A DNA stretch of 38,724 nt, taken from Chloroflexota bacterium. GTDB taxonomy: Bacteria; Chloroflexota; Limnocylindria; Limnocylindrales; CSP1-4. Both the position numbers and the translations under genes were made by a program. The notes under the pieces are model-generated. The model did not search any database, was not told where the DNA came from, and saw nothing but the letters and a program-made list of their open reading frames with translations. Where the stretch lies: NCBI GenBank assembly GCA_019637815.1, contig JAHBUZ010000032.1, positions 1 through 38,724 of the forward strand, in the 5' to 3' direction. Below are positions 22,245-31,261 of the stretch, piece after piece (positions within the stretch are counted from its first letter, which is position 1; each line of letters starts with the position of its first letter).

Positions 22245-22837
22245 CAGACGTACCCGAAGTCGCTGTTCGCCCAGCGGTAGCGGTCGCAGGTATCGAGGTC
22301 ACGGGTCGACACGAACCGCGACACCATCGGGTTGCCGAGTGCATCGGAGCCCAGCACGTCCCGCTGGCCGGTCAGCCGCGCGTTCCACGCCCGCACGGCG
22401 AGGGTCTCGGCGACATCCACGAGGTCGGGGGGTGGTGCCGACCAGCCGAATGCGGACGACGTGACGCGCACCGTGTCAGGCCCGCACGGCCACGTGCCGG
22501 ACGCGAGGACCAGCGACGTGTGCGGCGAGCCCGGGGGTACCTCCCACGCCTTGGGGCGCAGGAGGATGGTCGCGGTCAGGGTCGTCCACGAGTCGCCCGT
22601 GCTCGCCCGTGTCTCCACGAGCGACGGAGCCGACCGGATGCCACCGGGCACGAACAGGGTGTCGGTGCCGTCGCCGTCGTAGACGCGCATGGTGTCCGAG
22701 GAAGGACCGATGTCGAGCCCGACCCGGCCCATCACCCACGCGTCGGCCGCCTTCACGATCGGGTCGAGCACGGCGTCGTCGGTCGCGTCGGTGATCTTGA
22801 GGCGTGCCTTGACCCCGGCCAGCGTGGCGTAGCTCAT
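22244..22837 (-). CDS. Head-tail connector protein (gp6-like)
   Basis: 197 aa: MSYATLAGVKARLKITDATDDAVLDPIVKAADAWV is the usual start of head-tail connector/adaptor proteins, with 'L...K..L.I....D..L...I..A..wI'. The start could also be GTG 22843; ATG 22837 has the better spaced GGAG. It docks on the portal to complete the head. Confidence 0.85.
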   Translation of the reverse strand: MSYATLAGVKARLKITDATDDAVLDPIVKAADAWVMGRVGLDIGPSSDTMRVYDGDGTDTLFVPGGIRSAPSLVETRASTGDSWTTLTATILLRPKAWEVPPGSPHTSLVLASGTWPCGPDTVRVTSSAFGWSAPPPDLVDVAETLAVRAWNARLTGQRDVLGSDALGNPMVSRFVSTRDLDTCDRYRWANSDFGYV

Positions 22838-22843
22838 CGACAC

Positions 22844-23554
22844 TCACTCCGTGGGTCCAGTGCTGTCGTCAGGAGGACACCAGTCCGCGCGCAGGCGGGA
22901 CAGGTTGGGCGTCCATTCGCCGACCCACCCGCCTCGGTCGAAGGGTGTGGTGAACCGCTCGCCGCCCCGCAGGTCGCCGCCCCACTTGGCCCGGTAGTAG
23001 GCACGGTTCGCCGGGTAGGTACGGGCGTTCGCATCGGCGTATCGGGGGTCTCGGATGGTCGCGCTTCCGACATGCGTGGCGCCTCCCTCGATGCTGTACC
23101 AGGGGACCCCTGCGAGCGTGCAGCGGTACTCGTAGTCCGCGTCCTCGCAGTAGATGGGGACGTAGTTCTCGTCGAACAGGCCGACCCGCTCGATGCACTC
23201 GGCGTTGATCCCGAACACCCGCCAGTCGCCGTTCATGCCGACCCAGCGCGGACCAGGTGTCGCCATCTCGTCGATGAGCCGCTGGAGGTCGCCGGGGGCG
23301 AACACGGTGTCATGGTTGGCGATGAGCCATCCCGGCTCGTGTGGGTACGACTTGATGGCGAGGTTCCAGGACGCGGCTACCCCGAGGTTGTGCGGCACCT
23401 CGATGACCCACGGCACCAGCGTCGGCGGCGCGATATCGGAGACACCGGAGTCGCTGTTGTCGATGATGAGCACGCTCACATCGGAATCGATGCTGTCGAG
23501 ACAGCGGCGCAGGTCCTCATGCCCCGCGAGGTACGGGATAGCGAGGACGGTCAC
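22844..23554 (-). CDS. Glycosyltransferase family 2 (GT-A fold)
   Basis: 236 aa. TVLAIPYLAGHEDLRRCLDSID, VLIIDNSDSG, NLGVAASWNLAI and LIANHDTVFAPGDL follow the rhamnosyltransferase-like GT2 pattern, with NHD where the DxD metal motif sits. FDENYVPIYCEDADYEYR supplies the downstream ED pair. It transfers a sugar from a nucleotide donor, substrate unknown. Third gene of a three-gene sugar cassette inserted between capsid and connector genes, so a virion protein is a plausible acceptor. GTG start overlapping the epimerase stop. Confidence 0.9.
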   Translation of the reverse strand: MTVLAIPYLAGHEDLRRCLDSIDSDVSVLIIDNSDSGVSDIAPPTLVPWVIEVPHNLGVAASWNLAIKSYPHEPGWLIANHDTVFAPGDLQRLIDEMATPGPRWVGMNGDWRVFGINAECIERVGLFDENYVPIYCEDADYEYRCTLAGVPWYSIEGGATHVGSATIRDPRYADANARTYPANRAYYRAKWGGDLRGGERFTTPFDRGGWVGEWTPNLSRLRADWCPPDDSTGPTE

Positions 23555-24417
23555 GCCAGCGCGTCCCTGATGACCGTGAGACGGTCACGCTTCGGTCGCC
23601 AGCCCAGCTCCTCGATGGCGCGGGTGGGGTCGGGCACCTTGTCCGGCGCCTCGGCGAATGCGGGGCCGTGGAGCGTCACCGGGTCGACGACCTCGATGGC
23701 GCTCGTGCTGCCCGTGGCCTCGATGACCTCGGCCGCGAGGGTGAGGATGTCGCACTCGTTGGCCGGGTTACCGAGGTTGTAGACCTGCCCGCGGCGCCCT
23801 TTGCTCGCGGCGAGGGCGATGCCCTCCACGATGTCGAGGACGTGGGTGAAGGCCCGGCGCTGTGTGCCCGGCTGGTACACGGTCAGCGGCTTGCCCGCCA
23901 GCGCCTGCTCGATGAAGCGGGGGAGGACGAAGCCGCCCTCGGTCCGCTGCCGGGGTCCGGCGACGTTGAAGGGCCGGATGATGACCACGTCGAGGTCCGG
24001 CGTGTTCAGGAGCATCGTCTCGGCGGCCAGCTTCGCGATCGCGTACTCCTGTCGAGCGCTGTGGCCAGCGGCGATGACGCGCGGAGCGTGCTCGTCGGTC
24101 CGCCCTGCTGGCTGCGGACCGTAGACCTCGGAGGTCGAGACGTACACCAGTCGTGCGCCGTCCCTCAGCGCCACGTCCCGGACGATGGCCGCGTCCCGGA
24201 TGATGTCGGTGACGATGCGGCCCGCCTGCGAGAGCACGCCCACCGGGCCAACCGGGCCGGCGAGGTGGTAGACGACATCAGCGGCCGGGAACTCGGCGTG
24301 CTCGATGTCCGACCCGGTCGCCCGGTCGATGACCTCCACGTCCGCGCCGCGGTCCCTGAGCAGGTCCACAAGATGGGAGCCGATGAAGCCCGCGCCCCCG
24401 GTGACGACGACGGTCAT
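23551..24417 (-). CDS. NAD-dependent nucleotide-sugar epimerase/dehydratase
   Basis: 288 aa, extended short-chain dehydrogenase. TGGAGFIGSH at residues 6-15 binds NAD, Asp31 fits the NAD ribose, TSE at 95-97 and YAIAK (Tyr125, Lys129) form the catalytic site. RPFNVAGPRQ, FTHVLDIVEGI and YNLGNPANE match GalE/decarboxylase-type enzymes. It probably makes the unusual sugar donor used by one of the flanking glycosyltransferases. Exact reaction cannot be told. ATG 24417 overlaps the GT4 stop (ATGA). Confidence 0.92.
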   Translation of the reverse strand: MTVVVTGGAGFIGSHLVDLLRDRGADVEVIDRATGSDIEHAEFPAADVVYHLAGPVGPVGVLSQAGRIVTDIIRDAAIVRDVALRDGARLVYVSTSEVYGPQPAGRTDEHAPRVIAAGHSARQEYAIAKLAAETMLLNTPDLDVVIIRPFNVAGPRQRTEGGFVLPRFIEQALAGKPLTVYQPGTQRRAFTHVLDIVEGIALAASKGRRGQVYNLGNPANECDILTLAAEVIEATGSTSAIEVVDPVTLHGPAFAEAPDKVPDPTRAIEELGWRPKRDRLTVIRDALA

Positions 24418-25646
24418 GCCGCCTTCCTCGCCCGCTTCTGGGCTCCGCGGGACATGCCCTTGCGTGACGGCTTCGGAGCGGCCTCGGCCTCCAGCTTGGC
24501 CAGCAGTGGGCGCCACCGCTCGGCATAGACGCGGTCGGCGTCGTACTCCTCGCGGACACGGGCGATGGCGGTCTGCGAGCGGACCTGCGCTGCGTCGGTG
24601 TGCCACTCGGCGTACGCCGCTTCGAGCGCCCGGTGGATGTCGGGGATGGATGGGGTCGCGAGGAACGAGCCCATCATGTGGTTGTAGGTGGGCTGGTACT
24701 TGACCTTCCACCCGGTCTCGCCGACCAACTCCGGCTGCGCGCTGAAGTCGGTGACGATGGCCGGGGTGCCGCACGCCATCGCCTCGATGACCGGGATGCC
24801 GAAGCCCTCGCCCATGCTGGTCGACAGGAGCACGTCGGCGGCCGTGTAGAGCTGCGCCATGTCGGCGGTGGAGAACATGCCCATCGCGTAGGGCGTCTGG
24901 CCCACGGCCTTGAGGCGCTGCGGGTCGAGCCCCAGGGTGGCCGCCACGAACGGCAGGTCGACCCGGTTGGCGCCCTTGAGCGCGGTGTGCAGGTAGAGCA
25001 CCACGTCGGGGTGCTCGCGAGCGAACAGCGCGAAGCCCGACAGCATCTCCACGAACGCCTTGCGCGGCGGTGAGATGCCGTTGTTGGCAGCGTTGACCAT
25101 GACCATGAACTGGTCGTCACGGATGCCGATGCGGGACCGCACGTCGGACGGCGTGGGGCGCCACTCGGACAGGTCGAGGGCGTGGGGGATGTAGGTCGAC
25201 TCGATGTCCAGCTCGGCGAGCGACCGCTGCCCGAACAGGGACATGGCGATGGTCGGGTGCGTCCGGCACCATGCGCCGACCTCGGGCGGGACCGGGTAGT
25301 GGTCGATGGGTGTCCAGCCGATGACGTGCTGGCCCTGCCACGCGTCACGCCGCAGGCCGCTGTTGGCTGCTCCCAGCACCCACGAGTCGTACAGGGCGAT
25401 GAGCCATCCCGGATCGCCCGCGAGGTGCATCTCGTGCTGCTGCTCGGCCACGTCGAGGCTGTACGGATGGGCGCCACCGGGATGGACGGGGATGCCCTCC
25501 CAGTCCGCGGTCATGCCGTTGACGCCGTAGTTGGCGAGGATGGCCACCTCGTGGCCGTCATCACGGAGGCGACGACAGACCTGCGCGGTCTGCGTGCCGT
25601 AGCCCGTGGGTGCCCACGGGGCATTGCTGTACCAGCTGATACGCAC
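24414..25646 (-). CDS. Glycosyltransferase family 4-like (GT-B fold)
   Basis: 410 aa from GTG 25646, preceded by GGAGGCG at 8 nt. N-terminal VRISWYSNAPWAPTGYGTQT is a GT4 acceptor-domain start. The donor domain has AADVLLSTSMGEGFGIPVIEAMACGTPAIV with the E-x7-E retaining motif. The C-terminal tail is lysine/arginine-rich (PSRKGMSRGAQKRARKAA), perhaps binding the virion or a membrane. First of the three-gene sugar cassette directly downstream of the major capsid gene. Confidence 0.92.
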   Translation of the reverse strand: MRISWYSNAPWAPTGYGTQTAQVCRRLRDDGHEVAILANYGVNGMTADWEGIPVHPGGAHPYSLDVAEQQHEMHLAGDPGWLIALYDSWVLGAANSGLRRDAWQGQHVIGWTPIDHYPVPPEVGAWCRTHPTIAMSLFGQRSLAELDIESTYIPHALDLSEWRPTPSDVRSRIGIRDDQFMVMVNAANNGISPPRKAFVEMLSGFALFAREHPDVVLYLHTALKGANRVDLPFVAATLGLDPQRLKAVGQTPYAMGMFSTADMAQLYTAADVLLSTSMGEGFGIPVIEAMACGTPAIVTDFSAQPELVGETGWKVKYQPTYNHMMGSFLATPSIPDIHRALEAAYAEWHTDAAQVRSQTAIARVREEYDADRVYAERWRPLLAKLEAEAAPKPSRKGMSRGAQKRARKAA

Positions 25647-25687
25647 GGGGATAGCGCCTCCCTGTGGTGATGCGCCCGGCACGTGGA

Positions 25688-25719
25688 GGCCAGGCTCCGG
25701 GGCGCTCCGGTGCCTGGCC
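25688..25719 (-). other. Hairpin between capsid and glycosyltransferase genes
   Basis: 8-bp stem GGCCAGGC/GCCTGGCC with a 16-base loop that can fold further (CCGG...CCGG). With the next hairpin it separates the capsid message from the sugar cassette. Confidence 0.5.
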
Positions 25720-25742
25720 ATGGAGGGGATGCGGGGATGGGG

Positions 25743-25768
25743 AAGGGGCGCCCTCTCGGACGCCCCTT
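25743..25768 (-). terminator. Hairpin directly after the major capsid gene (attenuating terminator)
   Basis: Perfect 8-bp stem AAGGGGCG/CGCCCCTT with a 10-base loop, beginning 3 bp past the capsid stop. No T-run follows, so it may only lower read-through or protect the capsid mRNA 3' end. Confidence 0.55.
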
Positions 25769-25771
25769 CGG

Positions 25772-27022
25772 CTACACGTTGGCGGAGACCAGCGACTTGA
25801 CGGCGGTCACGTCCTGGAGGTCGCCGTCGACCCGGTTGACCGTCTTGAGGGCCACCTGGTCGTTCGCGAACTTGTAGTCCGTGGACCGCTCGACCCGCAT
25901 CGGCAGACGCCGGATGATGTAGGACGAGAAGGCCCCGAACAGGACCGACTTGGACGCCGACGCGGCGGCGGCCATCGCCGGGTTCTCGTACACGGGGTAG
26001 CCGTTGTACGTCGACGGCTGACCCGCCGCGACGGCCGGCTGCCAGAGGAACTGGCCGTCGGTGGCGCGGAACTTCCGCATCTTCGCGAGGGCCGAGGACG
26101 ACACCATGAAGCCGGCGCCCGGGCGCTGCCGGTAGGCAGGCAGGACGGACAGCTCGATGTCGATGAGGTCCTGGGGGCCGAAGAACGGAGCGCCGAGCCC
26201 TGCGCCGGCAGCGGTGCCGATGGCGGTCGCGCCCGCGGTGGCCGCGGTCACGATGCCATTGGGCTTGCCGTTGTCGTCGCCGGTCGTGAAGTGCGCGCCG
26301 TACCGGAAGGCCAGCTCGCGCGCTGCGCCCATCGCGATGAGATCCTCGAGGCCGATCACGTTGTCCGTGTCCAGCTCCCGGGACCAGATCGTGGTGACCG
26401 CGTACTTGTACGCGTTCAGGGCGATGACGCCGAGGGTCGGGTCGGCCTCCAGGATGCCCCCTGCCTCGGCGGTCACGGTGCCGCCCGTGGACGGGTCGGC
26501 CGTGTACCGCGGCAGGTCGATGGGCTCGCCGCGTGGCGTCTCCAGCACGGTCGCGAGCTGCATCACGGGGATGAACTCACGCTCGTAGATGGTGACCTGG
26601 TCGTAGAAGGTCCGGTCGATGGCGGTGCCCGCCTGACCGGCCATGGCGCGCGTGTACTTCTCGTGGAAGGGCCGCGCGTCGCGGGTGAAGGTGTCGAAGC
26701 CGCCGAACCACTCGTCGGTCTTCCAGAACCGGGCGAGCAGCTCCCGCTCGGTCGGGTCACGCCGCTCCTCGCGGGCCTGCTCGACCGTGGGCGCGAGCTG
26801 GGCACGGAGGGCATCGGAGCCCTCGGCGAGCTTGTCGAGACGCAGCGCGCGCTCGACCTCCTTGCCGAGACGCTCGATCTCCGCCTCGCGCTTGTCCGCG
26901 GCCTCGGCATCCTCCGGGGAGAGGACGCCGCCCTCGGCAGAGCGCTCGACGATGAAGGCACGGAGGGCATCGACCTCCGCGGTCTGTCGGTCCGCGACCG
27001 ACTGTGCATAGCTGCCAGGCAT
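25772..27022 (-). CDS. Major capsid protein (HK97 fold)
   Basis: 416 aa. Residues about 8-105 are a charged coiled coil (VLSPEDAEAADKREAEIERLGKEVERAL), the delta/scaffold region normally removed by the prohead protease. The core follows, with PRGEPIDLPRYT, AGGILEADPTLGVI, AYKYAVTTIWSRELDTDN, GLEDLIAMGAARELAFRYGAHF and TGDDNGKPNGIV, standard HK97-family landmarks for the E-loop, spine helix and 'G.G...P.Gi' turn. Cleavage probably falls near residues 100-110. Preceded by AAAGGA. Confidence 0.95.
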   Translation of the reverse strand: MPGSYAQSVADRQTAEVDALRAFIVERSAEGGVLSPEDAEAADKREAEIERLGKEVERALRLDKLAEGSDALRAQLAPTVEQAREERRDPTERELLARFWKTDEWFGGFDTFTRDARPFHEKYTRAMAGQAGTAIDRTFYDQVTIYEREFIPVMQLATVLETPRGEPIDLPRYTADPSTGGTVTAEAGGILEADPTLGVIALNAYKYAVTTIWSRELDTDNVIGLEDLIAMGAARELAFRYGAHFTTGDDNGKPNGIVTAATAGATAIGTAAGAGLGAPFFGPQDLIDIELSVLPAYRQRPGAGFMVSSSALAKMRKFRATDGQFLWQPAVAAGQPSTYNGYPVYENPAMAAAASASKSVLFGAFSSYIIRRLPMRVERSTDYKFANDQVALKTVNRVDGDLQDVTAVKSLVSANV

Positions 27023-27147
27023 GGCGAAGCTGAGTCCTTTCTGCCCGTATGGGCCATGGGACCCGCGCGTCGTCGAGTGGTGGCGCTGCCAGTGGTTCCG
27101 CGTGTCTCAGCGGGCGGCTGGTGGCTCCGGCTACCGCGAGCGGGAGG

Positions 27148-27870
27148 TCAGGCTGCCGACTTGTGCCGGTCGAGCCTCGCGAGCCGTGCCGCCACATCGG
27201 GCGACACGAGCTGCTGACTGGTGGGATGGACCGCGCGCAGGGCGCGGAGGAGGGTGTCGAGCTGCTCGGGGGTGTACTCGCGCAGCGCGGCCGTGATGTC
27301 GTCGGGGTCCTCGGCTGCGAGCTCGACGAGATGCCGGACGCTCGCGCTGGTGGACTGGTAGGCCGGCCACGCGCTGACCGGCGACACCTCCCAGAGACGG
27401 ACCTCGGTGAGCACCTGCTGGTCGCGGGGCGCCTTCTGGTCCATCTTCACGGGGTTGAACCCGAAGGACATCTTCGACGCGTCGCCCCGCTTGATGGAGA
27501 TCGCCCGCGACTGCCCGAGCGGACTGTCCGGCAGGTCTGCCTCGACCCGAAGCCCGTGGGCGTCCACGTCGAGCCGGAGCGTGCCGGCGCGCGTCGACGC
27601 GAGAACCTCGCCCTGGTCGTGGTTCCAGAACATCTTCACGTCCCGGCCGCGGGGCTTCGCCGGGGTGGCGGTCTCGGACAGCGACTTGTCGAACGCGCCG
27701 GGTCGGATGACCTCGCGCACCTGCTCGCCGTTGAAGCCCCACATGGGCTCGCTCGGGGAGTCGAACACCGCGGCGTACCCGCGGAAGGTGAGGCCGTCGC
27801 TCTCGTCGGCGCGCAGCTCGATATCGGAGTCGGGCCACGCCTCGGACGCGACCCGGTACTCGTACTTCAT
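27148..27870 (-). CDS. Prohead protease (HK97 family, U35)
   Basis: 240 aa. GLTFRGYAAVFDSPSEP, VIRPGAFDKSLSE, MFWNHDQGEVLAST (catalytic His84) and ASKMSFGF (catalytic Ser135) are the full family signature. It processes the capsid delta domain during head maturation. The ATG overlaps the portal stop (ATGA). The C-terminal about 60 residues are a charged extension. Confidence 0.95.
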   Translation of the reverse strand: MKYEYRVASEAWPDSDIELRADESDGLTFRGYAAVFDSPSEPMWGFNGEQVREVIRPGAFDKSLSETATPAKPRGRDVKMFWNHDQGEVLASTRAGTLRLDVDAHGLRVEADLPDSPLGQSRAISIKRGDASKMSFGFNPVKMDQKAPRDQQVLTEVRLWEVSPVSAWPAYQSTSASVRHLVELAAEDPDDITAALREYTPEQLDTLLRALRAVHPTSQQLVSPDVAARLARLDRHKSAA

Positions 27871-29105
27871 TCGTCCGGCTCCTTGTCTGGGTCCTCGTCG
27901 TCAGCCGACTTGGGCGCCTCCGGCTCGGCGGGCTTCTCGGTCGCGGTGTTGTTGGGTGTGTCCACGAACCCGCCGTTCTCGGTGTCGATGCCTGCGGCCT
28001 TGTCGGCGGGCGGCAGGTCTTCCCACGCCCGGACCTCGTCGACCGTGAGCACGCGGCTGTTGATGCCGATCTGGTAGGTCTCCCAGCGGGCCTTGAGGTC
28101 GCCGCGGAGCAGGCCCGAGAGGTTCGTGCGGTACTGCTGGTCGTCGGGCAGGAGCCGCTGATGCGCGTCCTCGACCCGCGACACGATGGGCGTGACACCG
28201 GACCGCAGGTAGCGTCGGTCGCTGACCTCGCTCGATGCGTAGCTGACCGCTCCCGGTGTCACGTCCCCGAGCGCGAAGCTCGGCATGTTGAGCAGCCGGG
28301 CATCGTCCTGGACGTTGAAGCGCCGCAGCTCCAGGAGTTGCGCCTCCTGCGGGTTGGCGCCCATCCGGTTGATCTTCGCGCCACCCGTCAGCGCCCCGAT
28401 GGCATGGCTGTTGCGGACACCGGTGTGACGCCGTCGCATCATCTGGACGAGGCGCTTGATGTCCGGGTCCTGCGTCCCAGCCGGGACCTCGATGACCACG
28501 TCGAGCAACGCGCCGTTGCTGAAGAACCGGGCCGCGTACTCCTGTGCCGCCAGCCCCTCTCCGATGGCTTCCCGCCCTGCCTCGATGAGCCCGATGCCCC
28601 GGGCCTTGCCCGGCACCCGGATGAGCGCCTTGTGGATGAGCGTGTCGGGGAACACCTCGACACCGTCGACGTAGTAGGCGATGGCTCGCCCGCGGTGCCG
28701 GACGATGGCGCACCGCGACGGGTCGAGGACGAGCAGCATCTCTGCGGCCTCGACGTACGGCAGCGCGAGCATGAACAGGTTGCCATCGAGCACGAGCGAC
28801 GCGACCGCGTCCGAGACGTGATCCTGCCACGTGTCGTTCGGGTTGCCGGTCGGGGCCCGCATCCAGTCCGGCTTCGGCATCGGCAGGCGCTCGTTGCCGA
28901 CCTTGCGAACGATGTCCACGGGGCACGTGGAGATGTCCGACACGAGCTGGCGCAGGCCGCTGTAGATGGCCGGCAGCCTCACCGCTGACTCTGCGTTGAC
29001 CGGGACGCCCGCGGACGAGCCCCCGCTCCAGTCGACGTCCCGGCCCCACGCATCGGGGCCGAGCGCACGGGTGAACGTGCGAGCGAGCGTCTGTGCGATG
29101 GTCAC
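27867..29105 (-). CDS. Portal protein (HK97 family)
   Basis: 412 aa from GTG 29105, overlapping the small membrane gene stop. VNAESAVRLPAIYSGLRQLVSDIS is the classic 'al....v.a.v..ia...a' portal start. Also visible: DNLFMLALP-like region, HKALIRVPGKARGIGLIEAGREAIG, FFSNGALLDVVIEVPAG and NVQDDARLLNMPSFALGD. The C-terminus is acidic (residues 375-412). Forms the dodecameric DNA channel at one capsid vertex. The open frame extends to 29204 but lies within upstream genes. Confidence 0.94.
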   Translation of the reverse strand: MTIAQTLARTFTRALGPDAWGRDVDWSGGSSAGVPVNAESAVRLPAIYSGLRQLVSDISTCPVDIVRKVGNERLPMPKPDWMRAPTGNPNDTWQDHVSDAVASLVLDGNLFMLALPYVEAAEMLLVLDPSRCAIVRHRGRAIAYYVDGVEVFPDTLIHKALIRVPGKARGIGLIEAGREAIGEGLAAQEYAARFFSNGALLDVVIEVPAGTQDPDIKRLVQMMRRRHTGVRNSHAIGALTGGAKINRMGANPQEAQLLELRRFNVQDDARLLNMPSFALGDVTPGAVSYASSEVSDRRYLRSGVTPIVSRVEDAHQRLLPDDQQYRTNLSGLLRGDLKARWETYQIGINSRVLTVDEVRAWEDLPPADKAAGIDTENGGFVDTPNNTATEKPAEPEAPKSADDEDPDKEPDE

Positions 29106-29254
29106 GGCGCGGCCCGCCGTGTCGGGATGACCTGGGCCGCGAGGATGAGGCCGATGCCGAGCAGGGCAAGGCCGAGCCACGGCGCGAGCAGGAAGCCGGC
29201 GCACGCCACGAGCAGACCACCGGTGACCTCGACCAGGAGAGCGATGCGGGTCAT
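29102..29254 (-). CDS. Small two-span membrane protein between terminase and portal, 50 aa
   Basis: MTRIALLVEVTGGLLVACAG then LLAPWLGLALLGIGLILAA; two hydrophobic segments with a basic end. Four-base overlaps on both sides support translation. Tiny membrane proteins in this position occur in other high-GC phages, function unknown. Confidence 0.72.
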   Translation of the reverse strand: MTRIALLVEVTGGLLVACAGFLLAPWLGLALLGIGLILAAQVIPTRRAAP

Positions 29255-30789
29255 GCGTCCTCCCAGTCGTCGGGCTCGTCGTCGGGGTAGAGGTCGGGGT
29301 CCTCGAAGTCGATGAAGGTCACGACGGGGGCCGCCTCCCGGACATGGGCCCGGTCGTAGGCGATGACCGACGCCACGGCGAGGTCGATCTTCTGGCCGCG
29401 CGCCTGCTTCACGATCCGCGCGCCCGCGGTGTCTTCCTTGATGACCGCGTTGGCGATGTGGCGCGCGAGCGCCGGGTCGTCCGAGTGCGTGAGGCGTTTC
29501 TCCACGACCGCCGTGTAGAACTCGCGGCAGGCGGGCACCATGCGCGAGACGTTGTTGGTGGGCCACTCCACGACCGGCCATCCCTGCTCGGCCCACTGCA
29601 CGAGCTGCGCCCGCCAGTAGTGGGGATCGCAGGCGACCTCCAGCACGCGATACGAGGCGATGGCGTCACGGAGCGCGGCTTCGACCTCATCGGACGGCAC
29701 CACCCACGACGCCGCATCGAGCGGACGTTCCCACGCCTTGATGACGAAGATGTGCGGGTCCGTGACCGTGCAACCCACGAGCGCGGTGCTGTCGTTGGTC
29801 CAGGAGCCGTCGAAGCCGAGGATGACCGGCTCGTCCGGTCGGACCTCCCGGTCCGCCTTGCAGGCGTCCCACGCGCCGTGCGGCAGCCACGACTTGGCCG
29901 AGACCACCCAGCGGTTGTGACGCTTGGTCAGGTACTCGTTCTCGGGCGTCGCAGGGGGGAGCGCCGAGCGCATGTCGGCCGGGTCGAGGATGTCGCCCAG
30001 GCTGGGGTTCGCCTGCGCCCATGCCTCCTCGTCGGATGGAGAGCGGTGCTCCTCGGACTCCCACCAGGCCATGTAGTACGTGGGGTCGACATGTTCGCCG
30101 GTGGCGATGCGCTTGCCGAGCTGGTAGAGCTGGTGGGCGATGGTGTCCTGCCCGAAGCGGTCGACCCGGACCCCAGCAGTGGTGACGATGAGCATGAGCG
30201 GGTCGACGCGGGCGCCCATCGCGAGGGACATCACGTCGTACAGCTCTCGGTCAGGAGCCGCGTGCAGCTCGTCGTACACGACGAGCGTCGGGCTCAGGCC
30301 CTCCTTGGTGAACGCCTCGGACGAGAGCGCCCGGTACACGGAGCCGGTCGCAGGGACCTCGATGGCATCGACGTATAGGCGGCACTGGCCCCGGAGCTCC
30401 GAGGACGCCTCGACCATCCGGCGCGCTGCCGTGTGGACGAGCTTGGCCTGCTTGCGGTCGGCCGCGCAGCTGTAGACCTCGGCGCCGTTGCCCTCGGCCA
30501 GCAGCCCGTACAACGCGATGGCGGCCGCCCATTCCGTCTTGCCGTTCTTGCGGGCCACCCCGACCATCGCTCGGCGATGCCGACGACGACCGGTCTCCGG
30601 GTCACGGGCGAAGATGCGACCGAGGACGTGCGTCTGCCACGGACGGAGGACGAGCGGGGCGCCGGACTTGCCCGCGAGGCTGTCCTTGGTGATGGAGCCA
30701 TAGGCGCTGACGAACTCGGCGACCGTCTCGCCATCGCCAGCCGTGACCGCCTGGGCGGGGACCGGCGTCTCCCAGCGGGGGAGGGTCAG
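29251..30789 (-). CDS. terL: Terminase large subunit
   Basis: 512 aa if started at CTG 30789; the longest ATG frame begins at 30903. ATPase domain: ARKNGKTEW (Walker A, about residues 79-87), TLVVYDELHAAPD (Walker B, Asp173/Glu174), IVTTAG (coupling motif). Nuclease domain: GFDGSWTNDSTALVG, ACDPHYW and KIDLAVASVIAYDRA supply the acidic metal ligands. Terminase_1 family; packages DNA through the portal. No ATG, GTG or TTG occurs in frame between 30903 and the Walker A region, so either the CTG overlapping the small-subunit stop (CTGA) or the far-upstream ATG is used. Confidence 0.95.
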   Translation of the reverse strand: MTLPRWETPVPAQAVTAGDGETVAEFVSAYGSITKDSLAGKSGAPLVLRPWQTHVLGRIFARDPETGRRRHRRAMVGVARKNGKTEWAAAIALYGLLAEGNGAEVYSCAADRKQAKLVHTAARRMVEASSELRGQCRLYVDAIEVPATGSVYRALSSEAFTKEGLSPTLVVYDELHAAPDRELYDVMSLAMGARVDPLMLIVTTAGVRVDRFGQDTIAHQLYQLGKRIATGEHVDPTYYMAWWESEEHRSPSDEEAWAQANPSLGDILDPADMRSALPPATPENEYLTKRHNRWVVSAKSWLPHGAWDACKADREVRPDEPVILGFDGSWTNDSTALVGCTVTDPHIFVIKAWERPLDAASWVVPSDEVEAALRDAIASYRVLEVACDPHYWRAQLVQWAEQGWPVVEWPTNNVSRMVPACREFYTAVVEKRLTHSDDPALARHIANAVIKEDTAGARIVKQARGQKIDLAVASVIAYDRAHVREAAPVVTFIDFEDPDLYPDDEPDDWEDA

Positions 30790-31256
30790 CCCACCGACCT
30801 GGCCCGTTGTGCCCGGATGCGCTCCAGGGTGCTCTGTGCCTTGACCTCGGCGACGCCGAGTCGTCCGCGGTCGGAGGGCGTCAGCCCCAGGAGCGACAGC
30901 CACTTGGTGATCTGCGCCTCCAGTGCCGTGAGCATCCCCGCCGCGGGGTGCTGGTAGGCGTAGCCCTTGTCCGTGAACAGGACATAGCCGTCATTCGCGA
31001 GGCGGGCCATCAGATCGGCGCGCCTGTCCATCGCCTCGCACAGGAGGCGGACCTGCTCGATGTCGCTATCGGCGACCCACTGGCCGGCGTACTGGCGGCA
31101 GTGCTCCCACATGCGCAGCCCGGCCGGCCCGAGATGCCCGGGGGCGGTGGATGGCGTGAGGCGCGCCGGGGGGACGACGGAGATGGGCGTCGGCAGGGAA
31201 CGCTTGCCGGGGTTGCCCGTGAGGCGCTTCTGCTCGGCGGTCTTGCGTGCTGACAT
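30786..31256 (-). CDS. terS: Terminase small subunit (P27-like)
   Basis: 156 aa: KRLTGNPGKRSLP at residues 10-22 is the P27-family signature 'L.Gnpgkr.lp'. Helical middle (QYAGQWVADSDIEQVRLLCEAMDRRADL) and a C-terminal 'WLSLLGLTPSDRGRLGV' characteristic of the family. It recognises the packaging site and recruits the large subunit. The stop overlaps the large-subunit CTG. Confidence 0.92.
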   Translation of the reverse strand: MSARKTAEQKRLTGNPGKRSLPTPISVVPPARLTPSTAPGHLGPAGLRMWEHCRQYAGQWVADSDIEQVRLLCEAMDRRADLMARLANDGYVLFTDKGYAYQHPAAGMLTALEAQITKWLSLLGLTPSDRGRLGVAEVKAQSTLERIRAQRARSVG

Positions 31257-31261
31257 CGGCT

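Noticed and set aside
23551..24774. 407-codon reading of the epimerase frame from 24774
   Set aside because: The first 119 codons overlap the GT4 gene; the NAD-binding motif must be near the N-terminus, so ATG 24417 is the start.
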